A stretch of 42,290 nt of DNA from an uncultured Erysipelotrichaceae bacterium (GTDB lineage Bacteria; Bacillota_I; Bacilli_A; RFN20; CAG-826): positions 1 to 42,290 of the forward strand of contig CADCPN010000005.1 in the NCBI GenBank assembly GCA_902803375.1, read 5' to 3'. Under the pieces are notes generated by a model that was not told the DNA's origin, searched no databases, and saw nothing but the letters and a program-made list of their open reading frames with translations. Shown one piece after another: positions 15,561-23,804 of this stretch. Position 1 is the first letter of the stretch; every line of letters starts with the position of its first letter. The position numbers and the translations under genes are program-made.

Positions 15561-15705
15561 ATGTGAGTTCCTTCTTTTTCTGCTTAAAAAAGCGTGCTCT
15601 TAGACGATACTACGCATCAAAGAAATTCCAATAGCCAAAACGATAAAAAGTTAAGTTTAATTAATAAAGAGGTGTTTCTTCCTATGTAATTTGCTTTTTC
15701 ACTCC

Positions 15706-15711
15706 TATAAT
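15706..15711 (+). promoter_or_regulatory. -10 box of the M24 peptidase gene
   Basis: TATAAT, 28 bases before the ATG at 15740, with no clear -35. Here a normal leader with ribosome binding site AGAGGAAAA follows, in contrast to the leaderless promoters elsewhere in the window. Confidence 0.45.
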
Positions 15712-15739
15712 TGGCCTCGTCAAAAAGAGGAAAATCTCG

Positions 15740-17497
15740 ATGGTTAAATTTGAATTGCCTCATCTAGAAGAAGCTAGGGCAGAGATGAGGAAAGAGGGCC
15801 TAAAGGCCTACTTGGTCGTCACCGGCGATCCGCATGACTCGGAGGAGCCTGCCGCCTATTTCGCATCCGAAAGGCGTTATTTCTGCCCCTTTACCGGCGA
15901 TAATGCGTTTGTTTTGCTTACGGAGAGTGGCGCGTATCTTTGGACCGATGGCAGATTCTTCATCTCCGCAGAATCAGAGCTTGCGGGATCTTCCTTTAAG
16001 CTTATGAAGATGGGCACCCCGGGCTATCCGACCCTCAATGAGTTCTTACTGGAAAACTCCCTTTATCCTTTGGGCACCGACTTCAATATGATTAGCCCCG
16101 CTTTCCTTGCTCTGCTAAAAAGGGGTGGCGAAGTCAAAGACACCTCCTTCGCCCATTTGATGGAATCCCGTCCGGAATTCCCTTCTGGCAAGGTCTATAG
16201 ATTCGATGACCCAAAATACAATGACCTCACCCGGGAGCAGAAGTTTGCCAAGGTTATGGCCGCGGTGAAGGGTGCCGGCGGCAAGGCTCACCTTATCACC
16301 ACCCTTGACGATATCGCCTACCTCACCAACCTCCGCGGCAACGATATCCCCTACACCCCTGTTTTCTATTCTTATCTTTATCTCGATGATAGCGGCGCCA
16401 CCCTATTCATCGATAAGGAGAAGCTAGACTTCGAAATCGAAGGAGTTAACGTTCTCCCCTATGAGGAAATCGATAACTTCCTCTTAGCACGCAAAGACGT
16501 CCCGACCCTTCTTGATACCAATAAGGCCAACGCCCACATCGTCAGCCTTCTTGCTAACGTCGTCGATGGCCGCATGCCCTCTCGCCTTATGAAGGCCGTG
16601 AAGGGGGAGAAGGAAATAAGAAACATCAAAGCCATTCAGGAAATCGATGGCGTGGCCCTTCTAAAGTTCATCGACTTCCTCGATGCCCATAAGGAAGAAA
16701 AACTCACCGAATGGGATTACGCCGAAGCCCTTGCTAAGTTCCGCCGGCAAGGGCAACGCTTCCTCGAGGAGTCCTTTATGACCATCGCCGCCAGCGGCAG
16801 CAATGCGGCCATGATGCACTATGCCCCCACCGCAGAGGTCAACTCTGTGGTTGACCCAGAGAACACCGTTGAGCTTCTTCTAGATTCTGGCGGACAGTAT
16901 CTTGGCGGCACCACCGATACCACCCGCACCTTCCTTGTTGGCAAAGCTAGCGACGAGTTCAAGCACGACTACACCCTTACCCTAAAATCCCTCATTGCCC
17001 TAAGCTCCGCCATCTTCATCCGCGGCTCTACCGGACGCTGCATCGATATGACTTCCAGGCAGATCATGTGGAAAGAAGGCCTAGACTATAAGTGCGGCAC
17101 CGGACACGGCGTCGGCTATCTCTCCGTCGTCCATGAATCCCCCAACGGCTTCCGTTATCGCGCTGCCGCCGGCAAAGACGATGATGCCGAAAATGTCCCT
17201 GGCATGATCACCACGATTGAGCCTGGCGTCTATAAGCAAGGCAAATACGGCATCCGCATCGAGAATAACCTCCTGACGGTTCCAGCCTTCGTCACCGATG
17301 ATGGCGAGTTCTATAAGTTTGAGACCATCACCTATGCCCCGATTGACGTGTCGCCCCTTGATCTCTCCCTCCTAAGCGATGAAGAAATCGCCTGGCTTAA
17401 TGACTACCATGCCGAAGTCTATCGAAGGCTTAGCAAGCACGTCAGCGGCCACCTTCTTGAGGTCTTAAAGGCAAAGACCGCGCCGATTCATAGATAA
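15740..17497 (+). CDS. Aminopeptidase P family protein (M24, Xaa-Pro)
   Basis: A 585-residue peptidase with the three-part layout of the long M24B type: two creatinase-like N-terminal domains (residues 1 to about 310) and a C-terminal pita-bread domain. Metal ligands are all present: Asp in LLDSGGQYLGG (about 380), Asp in TTDTTRTF (about 391), His in GTGHGVGY (about 455), Glu in TTIEPGVY (about 493) and Glu in GIRIENNLL (about 507). It removes the first residue of peptides that have proline second. There is no signal peptide, so it is cytosolic. Divergent pepC suggests shared peptide catabolism. The small 17510 gene follows 12 bases later. Confidence 0.94.
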   Translation: MVKFELPHLEEARAEMRKEGLKAYLVVTGDPHDSEEPAAYFASERRYFCPFTGDNAFVLLTESGAYLWTDGRFFISAESELAGSSFKLMKMGTPGYPTLNEFLLENSLYPLGTDFNMISPAFLALLKRGGEVKDTSFAHLMESRPEFPSGKVYRFDDPKYNDLTREQKFAKVMAAVKGAGGKAHLITTLDDIAYLTNLRGNDIPYTPVFYSYLYLDDSGATLFIDKEKLDFEIEGVNVLPYEEIDNFLLARKDVPTLLDTNKANAHIVSLLANVVDGRMPSRLMKAVKGEKEIRNIKAIQEIDGVALLKFIDFLDAHKEEKLTEWDYAEALAKFRRQGQRFLEESFMTIAASGSNAAMMHYAPTAEVNSVVDPENTVELLLDSGGQYLGGTTDTTRTFLVGKASDEFKHDYTLTLKSLIALSSAIFIRGSTGRCIDMTSRQIMWKEGLDYKCGTGHGVGYLSVVHESPNGFRYRAAAGKDDDAENVPGMITTIEPGVYKQGKYGIRIENNLLTVPAFVTDDGEFYKFETITYAPIDVSPLDLSLLSDEEIAWLNDYHAEVYRRLSKHVSGHLLEVLKAKTAPIHR

Positions 17498-17509
17498 AGG
17501 AAAACGCAT

Positions 17510-17821
17510 ATGGAATTAAAGGATTTCAACGAAAAGGAACAGGCAGAGATCAAAGCCGGCCTCTCGCAAGCCGTCATTACGGATAAGGAAGCCAGCAAGA
17601 AGATATTAGACCTGCTCCCGCCGCAGTGGATCAAGCGCATCCCCTTCTTCGTGAGGGGGCATGCGACCACCAAAACGATTGAGCGCATCGCCAGGGAACG
17701 CCCTGACCTCTACGCCATCGCCAAGAAGGAAGGCCCGCTTCCTGAAAAAGAAAAAGAAGAGCTGCGCGTACTCATCACCTCTATCTTCGAGGAGAAGATG
17801 AAGAAGCACAGAATGCTCTAA
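17510..17821 (+). CDS. Small hypothetical protein, co-transcribed with M24 peptidase
   Basis: A 103-residue basic protein of unknown family, starting 12 bases after the peptidase stop with AAAGGAAAA before the ATG. It is mainly helical and charged; a possible structured core is LLPPQWIKRIPFFVRGHATTK, and the end is lysine-rich (EEKMKKHRML). No catalytic motif or membrane segment is visible. The operon position suggests a housekeeping role but does not define it. A strong terminator follows at 17829-17857. Confidence 0.75.
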   Translation: MELKDFNEKEQAEIKAGLSQAVITDKEASKKILDLLPPQWIKRIPFFVRGHATTKTIERIARERPDLYAIAKKEGPLPEKEKEELRVLITSIFEEKMKKHRML

Positions 17822-17828
17822 TCCAAAG

Positions 17829-17857
17829 ATAATCTGGGTTTTGCCCCAGATTATTTT
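17829..17857. terminator. Bidirectional terminator
   Basis: ATAATCTGGG (17829-17838) and CCCAGATTAT (17845-17854) form a 10-bp stem followed by TTTAATT. The 3' end of the convergent phosphatase gene lies inside it. Confidence 0.8.
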
Positions 17858-18435
17858 AATTCTCTTGCCGGTTGGCTAAGAGGGATATGCCTATCTTTGA
17901 ATTCGTACTTCTTTAGGTCGCAGTTGAAGACGAGGTTGTCGAGGAAATCCCGATTCTCCATCTCATCTTCGAAGTAGCTTCTGACTAGGCGCGACATGCC
18001 GCCATGGCAGACCATGAGGACGTTCTTATCGCGGTAATTCTTCTTGATGTCATTGAGGAAGGAGTAGACGCGGTAGCAGACGTCGAGATAGCTCTCGCCG
18101 TTAGGATAGCGCTTCACGAAGTTATCGTGCTGCTTCAGGTAATCCTCGTTTTTGCGGGAGACGCCCTCGAAGGTGCCATAGTATTCCTCAATGATCCTCT
18201 CATCGACGAGGATCGGGGCATGGAGGACTTCGTTAAGGATGTCCGCGGTCTGCCTTGCCCTGGTAAGCGGGGAGACGAAGATGAGGTCGATGTGGATATT
18301 CTCTTCCTTCATCTTGGCGGCAAGCTCTTTGGCCTGGCGGATGCCCTCTTCGTTTAAGGGGATGTCGACTCTGCCTTGGATTACATAGGCCTTATTCCAA
18401 TCGGTTTGGCCATGTCTAACTAGATATACGCTCAT
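17851..18435 (-). CDS. Histidine phosphatase family protein
   Basis: A 194-residue protein of the phosphoglycerate-mutase/histidine phosphatase superfamily. The start at 18435 gives MSVYLVRHGQTDWN, with the phospho-histidine in the standard RHG motif at residue 8; the frame is open further upstream to 18510, but that extension is not family-like. The second histidine is in VLMVCHGGMSR (about residue 143), Arg in SPLTRARQTADI and Glu in IEEYYGTFEG. The family dephosphorylates sugar phosphates, cobalamin precursors or other small molecules; the substrate is not evident. There is a TATAAA-like box ten or so bases upstream and no Shine-Dalgarno. Confidence 0.92.
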   Translation of the reverse strand: MSVYLVRHGQTDWNKAYVIQGRVDIPLNEEGIRQAKELAAKMKEENIHIDLIFVSPLTRARQTADILNEVLHAPILVDERIIEEYYGTFEGVSRKNEDYLKQHDNFVKRYPNGESYLDVCYRVYSFLNDIKKNYRDKNVLMVCHGGMSRLVRSYFEDEMENRDFLDNLVFNCDLKKYEFKDRHIPLSQPARELK

Positions 18436-18632
18436 AACGGTGGCTATTTTATAGGTTTTGCCTCCGTTTGTCTTTCGATAAGGAAAATATTTTTTCCCGT
18501 CAGGATTCACGTTTCCGTTTCCTTAAGGAACTTGCCTATTTGCCTACATTCTTAAGAAAGGGCTTACATAGGTTTCCCCATCGCGGTTTCTTGTTGGAAA
18601 CAAAACGATGATTTTTGGTTTCCTTGCTGTGC

Positions 18633-18638
18633 TATCAT
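18633..18638 (+). promoter_or_regulatory. -10 box of GH36 gene
   Basis: TATCAT, nine bases before the ATG at 18648. There is no Shine-Dalgarno, so the transcript would carry almost no leader. Confidence 0.4.
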
Positions 18639-18647
18639 ATCGTTAAC

Positions 18648-21014
18648 ATGATTAAGCAAAACGGCAATCTCTATTCTATCTCCACCCTTTCTACAACGAT
18701 GCTGGTCAGGGTAAACGACAACGGCAAGGTCACCACCGAATACTATGGTAGGCGCCTTCCAGACGGAGCTGATCTTTCTAGCGTATTGATCCGCTATGGC
18801 GCGCCAAAAGGCAGAAGCGTCGTCTACTGCGATAAGCAGCCCAACATCTCCCTTAACGATATGCCTAGCGATTTCTCTCTCCCGCTAAAGGGCGATTACA
18901 ATAACCCCTCGCTCATCCTTGAGGGCGAGAAGTCTTTTGTCTATGACTTCGTTTTTGCTTCCGCCAATATCTCTAGCATCCAGAAGATGGAGGGCTACCC
19001 GACCCCCCATGATGGCGAGAAGGAGCTCACCCTCGTTTTAGAGGATAAACTCTCGGAAGCTAGCCTTGAGTTGCATTATCTTTGCTTTGAGCGCGCCGAC
19101 GTCATCGGCCGCTACGTCAAGATCATTAACCACGCCGAATCCGCCCTCCACGTCAAGAAGGCCGCATCCATGCAGCTTGTTATCGATGATAAGGGCTATG
19201 AGCTGGTCAGCTTTTATGGCAACTGGGTCGGCGAATGGACAAAAGACGTTGCCCCGATCTCCCATTTCCGCTACGCCTTTGATTCCAATACCGGCAGCTC
19301 CTGCGATTACCGCCAGCCTTTCTTCATGCTAAAGCGCAGGAATGCCTCCCACCAGTTTGGCGAAGCCTATGGCTTTAACCTCATCTACTCTGGCAACCAC
19401 CTAGAGGAGGTGGAGATGAATTCCTATTCTCAGATCCGCATCCAAAACGGCATCTCAGCGCTATATTTCGACGCCAAGCTCGAGAAAGGGGAATCCTTCC
19501 TCACCCCGCTTTCCGTGATGACCTATTCTAGTGAAGGCACCAATGGCATCGCCCATCATATGCACGCCTTCGTGAAGGAGAACGTCCTCCCGAAAGAATG
19601 GGCCGCCAAGCCCCGTCCCGTCCTCTTCAATAACTGGGAGGGCACCTATTTCAAATTCGATGAGGGCAAGATCCTCTCCCTCGCCAAAGAGGCCAAAGCG
19701 TTGGGCTGCGAGCTATTTTGCCTAGACGATGGCTGGTTTGGGCAACGCAACGACGAGAAATCCTCCCTTGGGGATTGGTTCGTGAATACCAAAAAGCTCC
19801 CCCATGGCATCGATGGCTTAGCCAAGAAGATCCATAAGATGGGCATGAAGTTCGGCCTCTGGTTTGAACCAGAAGCCGTCTCCCCCAACTCCAAACTCTA
19901 TGAAGCCCATCCGGATTGGGCGATAAAAGAAGAGGGGCGTGAGCCTGCTCTTAGCAGATTCCAGCTCACCTTAGACCTCACCAAGAAAGAGGTCAGGGAC
20001 TATATCGTCGAAAGCCTCTCCTCCATCATCGACACCGCTAAGATCGACTACATCAAGTGGGATTATAACCGCGTGATGAGCGACCTCCCCTCCAATGACG
20101 GCCTCTTCTTCCATAAATACATCCTCGGCCTATACGAAGTCCTCGATAGGCTTGTGGAAAAGTTCCCGACTCTCCAGATGGAGAACTGCGCCTCTGGAGG
20201 AGCGAGAAACGACTTAGGCATGTTCTCCTATTTCTGCCAGGGCTGGGTCAGCGATGACACCGATTCCTTCCAGCGTTCCTCTATTCAGGCCAATGCCGGC
20301 TTGGCTCTTCCGCCCTGCGTCCTTTCTAACCACGTCTCCGCGAAGACCTCTCACCAGATGCTTCGCAAGACTAGCCTTGGCACCAAGTTCGATGTGGCCG
20401 CCATGGGCGTGCTCGGCTATGAGCTTAACCTCGCTGACCTCGATCCTATCGATAGGAATGAAGTCAAAGCCCAAATTGAGTTCTATAAGAAGCACCGCGA
20501 TACCCTTCAGTTCGGTACCTGGGACCTCCTTGATGGCCTTGATGAATCTAACCGCATGGTCCTAGAGCTCCATGGCGAAGACGAGGCGCTTGTCTCCTAC
20601 GTCCTTGGCGTTCAGCGTCCTTCGGTCATGCAGGAGACCCTCCCGCTAACTGGCCTTGACGAAGATAAGGTTTACTTCTACCGCGTCAGGGATGAGCTCA
20701 ATGACTTCCGCAGATTCGGCGGGCTCGTCAACATGGTCGCCCCGATCCATATCAAGGAAGAAGGCAAGCTCGTCAACTTCATCTCCAGAAGAAAGGGCAT
20801 GCCGATAGAGAAGTTTGAGGGAAGCCTATTAGGCGCTGCCCTCAATGCCGATTCTCTCCGCCTCCCATTGCTTTGGTCTGGCACCGGCATGGGTGATGAC
20901 GTCCGCGTCCTCGGTGACTTCGGCGCAAGGCTATATCTGTTCTCCACCTCCCCCATCGCTGAGAAAAGCGAGGAGGAAGTGAAAGCAGAACAGGCTGATG
21001 AAGAAAGCAAATAA
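18648..21014 (+). CDS. GH36 alpha-galactosidase
   Basis: A 788-residue intracellular glycosidase that releases terminal alpha-galactose from melibiose, raffinose and related sugars. I chose the ATG at 18648 (MIKQNGNLYS), which begins the family alignment and follows a -10 box; an upstream ATG at 18615 adds 11 unrelated residues. The order is N-terminal beta-supersandwich, (beta/alpha)8 barrel, C-terminal beta domain. Barrel motifs: FNNWEGTYF, LDDGWFGQRNDE, FGLWFEPEAVSPNS, nucleophile Asp in YIKWDYNR (about 470), MENCASGGARNDLG, acid/base Asp in WVSDDTDSFQR (about 533). No signal peptide, so the sugar must be imported; no transporter is adjacent. A terminator follows at 21022-21056. Confidence 0.95.
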   Translation: MIKQNGNLYSISTLSTTMLVRVNDNGKVTTEYYGRRLPDGADLSSVLIRYGAPKGRSVVYCDKQPNISLNDMPSDFSLPLKGDYNNPSLILEGEKSFVYDFVFASANISSIQKMEGYPTPHDGEKELTLVLEDKLSEASLELHYLCFERADVIGRYVKIINHAESALHVKKAASMQLVIDDKGYELVSFYGNWVGEWTKDVAPISHFRYAFDSNTGSSCDYRQPFFMLKRRNASHQFGEAYGFNLIYSGNHLEEVEMNSYSQIRIQNGISALYFDAKLEKGESFLTPLSVMTYSSEGTNGIAHHMHAFVKENVLPKEWAAKPRPVLFNNWEGTYFKFDEGKILSLAKEAKALGCELFCLDDGWFGQRNDEKSSLGDWFVNTKKLPHGIDGLAKKIHKMGMKFGLWFEPEAVSPNSKLYEAHPDWAIKEEGREPALSRFQLTLDLTKKEVRDYIVESLSSIIDTAKIDYIKWDYNRVMSDLPSNDGLFFHKYILGLYEVLDRLVEKFPTLQMENCASGGARNDLGMFSYFCQGWVSDDTDSFQRSSIQANAGLALPPCVLSNHVSAKTSHQMLRKTSLGTKFDVAAMGVLGYELNLADLDPIDRNEVKAQIEFYKKHRDTLQFGTWDLLDGLDESNRMVLELHGEDEALVSYVLGVQRPSVMQETLPLTGLDEDKVYFYRVRDELNDFRRFGGLVNMVAPIHIKEEGKLVNFISRRKGMPIEKFEGSLLGAALNADSLRLPLLWSGTGMGDDVRVLGDFGARLYLFSTSPIAEKSEEEVKAEQADEESK

Positions 21015-21021
21015 CGATATA

Positions 21022-21056
21022 ACCCTCCGCTTGTTTTTACGGGTGGAGGGTTTTTG
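21022..21056 (+). terminator. Terminator of GH36 gene
   Basis: AACCCTCC (21022-21029), loop, GGAGGGTT (21046-21053) and a T run. Confidence 0.85.
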
Positions 21057-21128
21057 CATGCTTTTTGCACAAAACCAAATATTTTTTCTAGAGTGTTTTT
21101 AATGTGAATTCTTATATTCTTTTGTAAA

Positions 21129-21180
21129 CTTTTGGAAGAATATTGAAAAAAATGGAAGAATAATTGTAATTTTGGAAGAA
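21129..21180. repeat. Promoter iterons of the AlbA_2 gene (upstream copy)
   Basis: Three TGGAAGAA repeats recur at exactly 20-base intervals (blocks 21131-21140, 21151-21160, 21171-21180). Bases 21129-21164 are identical (36 of 36) to 22679-22714 beyond the gene. The third repeat lies between a -35 TTGTAA (21164-21169) and a -10 TACACT (21186-21191), a repressor position. Confidence 0.88.
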
Positions 21181-21191
21181 TAAATTACACT
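21164..21191 (+). promoter_or_regulatory. Promoter of the AlbA_2 gene
   Basis: -35 TTGTAA, 16-base spacer, -10 TACACT. The spacer carries the third TGGAAGAA repeat. Start would be near 21198, just before the GAGGAG ribosome binding site. Confidence 0.5.
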
Positions 21192-21213
21192 TATGGCAGA
21201 GGAGAAAGATTCT

Positions 21214-22638
21214 ATGGAAAATGAGAATTATCTAAAAACGTTAAAAGAAGGCCTTCAAATAGAACTAAAGGAATCAGGGAAAAAGATTCCTGATAGTCTT
21301 TACGAAACGTATTCTTCTTTTTCTAACACAAAAGGCGGAATCATTTATTTAGGCATTAAAGAAGGAAAAACAAACGATATCATTGGCGTCTCTAATCCCG
21401 AAGAACAAAAGAAAGCACTCATTTCTACCCTTCATTCAAAAAATAAGGCTAGTTATTGCGCTATTTCCGATCAAGACGTGCAAATAATAAATCTCGATGG
21501 GAAAAAGGTTCTTCGCTTTGCCGTTAAAGAAGCTCCTCTAGAAGCGAAACCCGTTTACCTCGATGGAAATTTGTCGAAATCTTACATCAGAATTGGGGAA
21601 GGAGACTTCCTGATGTCGGAAGATGAGATCGCTTCTCTCCTTATAAAGAAAAAAGGGGTTGGCTTTGATATGCTTCCAAACTCCCTTGATTTAGATGAGG
21701 CAAACCTCGACCAAGAATCCATAAAGGAATTCCGGAAGCAAATGAATGAAATCAATCCAGATAACGTTTTTAGAAATCTAAATGACCACGATTTTCTTTT
21801 GCGAGCGGGTGTTTTGACAAAAAACAACGGAAGAGAGGTGCTAAAAAATGGTGCCGTTCTATTTTTCGGAAATCAAAGTGATATTTCTCAAATTTGCCCG
21901 AATTATTTTCTAGATTACCAAGAAAACTTCTCTGGAAAAACAAGATGGGATAGAAGAATCGTTTCGGATGAAAAGAATTTCAATGCTAATTTATTCAATT
22001 TTTTCTGCTTGGTTCGCAAGAACCTGATTGAAAAACTGCCAAATCCTTTTAGGACTGATGGAATTAGCAACATCAATGGGAAGGACATTCAACGTTCTGT
22101 GATAGAAGGACTAGTCAATGCCATTACAAATTGTGATTTTTCTTCGCTGCCTGGAATCGTTATTAAGAAAACATATGAGAATATTACTTTTCTTAACTCC
22201 GGCGATATTCCTGTTGGTGTTAAACAAGCCATTTCTGGCGGAATCACGAACCCTCTTAACAAAAATATCATGAATTATTTCAGGCTTCTTCAAGTGTCCG
22301 ACAGAGCAGGCTCTGGCGTGCCAAGCATTTTTGAAATGTGCCGTTCTTATGGTTTTTTAACGCCAAGCCTGACAGTTGAAAATAGCCCAAAAAGGACGGT
22401 TCTTATCATTAATTTCACTCAATTAAACCAAGAAACGCCGCACTATAATGAGAAAAAGACAATATTGTCTTACTTGGTCGCACATCCAGAAGGTGCTTCT
22501 ACAGAAGAAATTTCTAAAATGATTGGATTGAAGAACTCTTCAACCACTCTGATCATTTCCGAACTCTTATTAATGAATCTTATTAAAACGAATGGCAAAA
22601 AAACGAAAGGCAAACGCTATTTCGCGGCCAATAATTAA
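21214..22638 (+). CDS. AlbA_2/Schlafen-type ATP-binding putative transcriptional regulator (COG2865)
   Basis: A 474-residue protein from the ATG at 21214, chosen because GAGGAG lies nine bases upstream; an ATG at 21193 would add 7 residues without a ribosome binding site. Domains: AlbA_2 (Schlafen-like) about residues 10-130, with IELKES and SFSNTKGGIIYLGI; a GHKL-like ATPase fragment (HATPase_c_4) about 290-390 with VIEGLVNAITNCD and VSDRAGSGVPSIFEM; a winged helix about 415-474 (GASTEEISKMIGLKNSSTT). Codon use is markedly more A/T-rich than neighbours, so it was probably acquired. It sits alone between iteron arrays that are perfect 36-bp direct repeats, likely binding sites of its own winged helix. 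The biochemical role of the family is unsettled: regulators, and possibly defence. Confidence 0.88.
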   Translation: MENENYLKTLKEGLQIELKESGKKIPDSLYETYSSFSNTKGGIIYLGIKEGKTNDIIGVSNPEEQKKALISTLHSKNKASYCAISDQDVQIINLDGKKVLRFAVKEAPLEAKPVYLDGNLSKSYIRIGEGDFLMSEDEIASLLIKKKGVGFDMLPNSLDLDEANLDQESIKEFRKQMNEINPDNVFRNLNDHDFLLRAGVLTKNNGREVLKNGAVLFFGNQSDISQICPNYFLDYQENFSGKTRWDRRIVSDEKNFNANLFNFFCLVRKNLIEKLPNPFRTDGISNINGKDIQRSVIEGLVNAITNCDFSSLPGIVIKKTYENITFLNSGDIPVGVKQAISGGITNPLNKNIMNYFRLLQVSDRAGSGVPSIFEMCRSYGFLTPSLTVENSPKRTVLIINFTQLNQETPHYNEKKTILSYLVAHPEGASTEEISKMIGLKNSSTTLIISELLLMNLIKTNGKKTKGKRYFAANN

Positions 22639-22665
22639 AAAGCGATATTTTCGGGATATTCTGAC

Positions 22666-22714
22666 ATTCTTCCAGAATCTTTTGGAAGAATATTGAAAAA
22701 AATGGAAGAATAAT
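22666..22714. repeat. Downstream copy of the AlbA_2 iterons
   Basis: 22679-22714 repeats 21129-21164 exactly over 36 bases, with two TGGAAGAA units at 20-base spacing. Directly before them ATTCTTCCA (22666-22674) is an inverted unit. There is no gene immediately downstream that this could drive. Confidence 0.88.
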
Positions 22715-23116
22715 AAAATTTTTTGTCCGCCCCCCTCCCGCTTAAAGGAGTTCCTGTTGAAAAAGAAAAAAGCGATTGGAACGATCGAAAGAGTCTAGTC
22801 GGACTTCAAGATCATCCTCAATGATGTCCCTCCTGGTTCTTTCTTTTTCCATTGAGCCGCTTTCGACCTCCCTTATCGGAGTTGGCTTCCTCGTTCGAGC
22901 TTTCCTCATCGACTTCTTCGGCTTGAAGAAGATAAACAAGTCTCCCCTTCCATTATGAGGAGACTGACCAGAAGCTTCTCATCGCTAATCGTTGCCTTGC
23001 CGAAAGGATGTTGCCCAGGGTAAAGATGAAGCTTCCAAAAGAAACGGAATCCGCTAAAGGATAGCCGCATTTGAAATAAGCAACATTTCCCAAAAGAAGG
23101 TGTTTTTCCCTCATGC
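22715..23116. other. Gene-free region with possible decayed minus-strand coding sequence
   Basis: About 400 bases with no credible intact gene. Reading the minus strand, protein-like pieces appear in different frames (for example YPLADSVSFGSFIFTLGN near 23010-23070, then KATISDEKLLVSLLIMEGE near 22950-23010, then EEVDEESSNEEANSDKGG near 22850-22920). This would fit a frameshifted dead gene, but I cannot name its family. Confidence 0.35.
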
Positions 23117-23145
23117 AGAAAAACCCATGGAGGAATTTCCACGGG
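23117..23145 (-). terminator. Terminator after the 23154 membrane protein gene
   Basis: Minus strand: CCCGTGG, loop, CCATGGG (one G-U) followed by TTTTTCT. Confidence 0.65.
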
Positions 23146-23153
23146 CATCAAGG

Positions 23154-23804
23154 CTATAGCTCTAATGAGCCGTCGACGTCGCTAGATTCTTTAGCAACGG
23201 AATGGTTGTCGCCTAGCAAATAGGCAAGAGGCAAGGCAAGCAGCAAGCAATATAGATAGGCGGGCGCATCAAGGTAGAAGCAGAGCAGCCCAATAAGTGG
23301 GAGGATGGCTAATGCGATGCCGGAAGATAGGTATGCGTATTTCCTTTTCCCTTCGATCTTGAGGATGGAGATGACATAGAGGACCACCTCCATATAGAAG
23401 CTAGGCAGAATGGCGGGGAAGAGGAATAAGACCCAAACCTTATCGCCAGAGTCTCCCCAATTCAGGAAGTTGCCTAGCAGCACCAGGATAGCCGTCACGG
23501 CGAGGCCTCCGATGCCAAGGTAGTTCTTTATCCTATATAGAAGCGGCTTTGCCCTTTTCCCTTCCATCTCGACTAGGGGTTCATTGCCTTTGGTGGAGTT
23601 GCCGTATTCTAGGAAGCAATGCAGCGCCACCGAGATCGCTAACGGCAGGAAGGCCAGGAAGAAGGGCGTGTTCGCGACTTCTGGCGCGTATTGGTCTAGC
23701 ACCCCTGCGGTTATCTTCATCAAAATGATGAGGATGACGAGCAAGGCGCACAAGATGGCCTGGATGATGAGGTCGATGGTTCTAAAGGAGTCTAAGCGTT
23801 TCAT
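23154..23804 (-). CDS. Multi-pass membrane protein of unknown function
   Basis: A 216-residue protein with about six hydrophobic segments (e.g. LIIQAILCALLVILIILMKI, PFFLAFLPLAISVALHCFL, GIALAILPLIGLLCFYL, YCLLLALPLAYLLG) separated by short charged loops, and an acidic C-terminal tail. I do not recognise a family. Its ATG overlaps the TGA of the S66 peptidase gene by four bases (ATGA), so it is co-translated with it and could act at the envelope, perhaps related to peptidoglycan recycling; that link is an inference from the operon only. Confidence 0.75.
   Translation of the reverse strand: MKRLDSFRTIDLIIQAILCALLVILIILMKITAGVLDQYAPEVANTPFFLAFLPLAISVALHCFLEYGNSTKGNEPLVEMEGKRAKPLLYRIKNYLGIGGLAVTAILVLLGNFLNWGDSGDKVWVLFLFPAILPSFYMEVVLYVISILKIEGKRKYAYLSSGIALAILPLIGLLCFYLDAPAYLYCLLLALPLAYLLGDNHSVAKESSDVDGSLEL

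Noticed and set aside
21129-21180. CRISPR array from the 20-bp-spaced TGGAAGAA repeats
   Set aside because: Units are 8-9 bases with only about 12 bases between and only three copies; this is an operator iteron pattern.
22742-22958. Short overlapping ORFs of 60-65 codons downstream of the AlbA_2 cassette
   Set aside because: Antisense to each other, without ribosome binding sites or family; more likely traces of one decayed gene.
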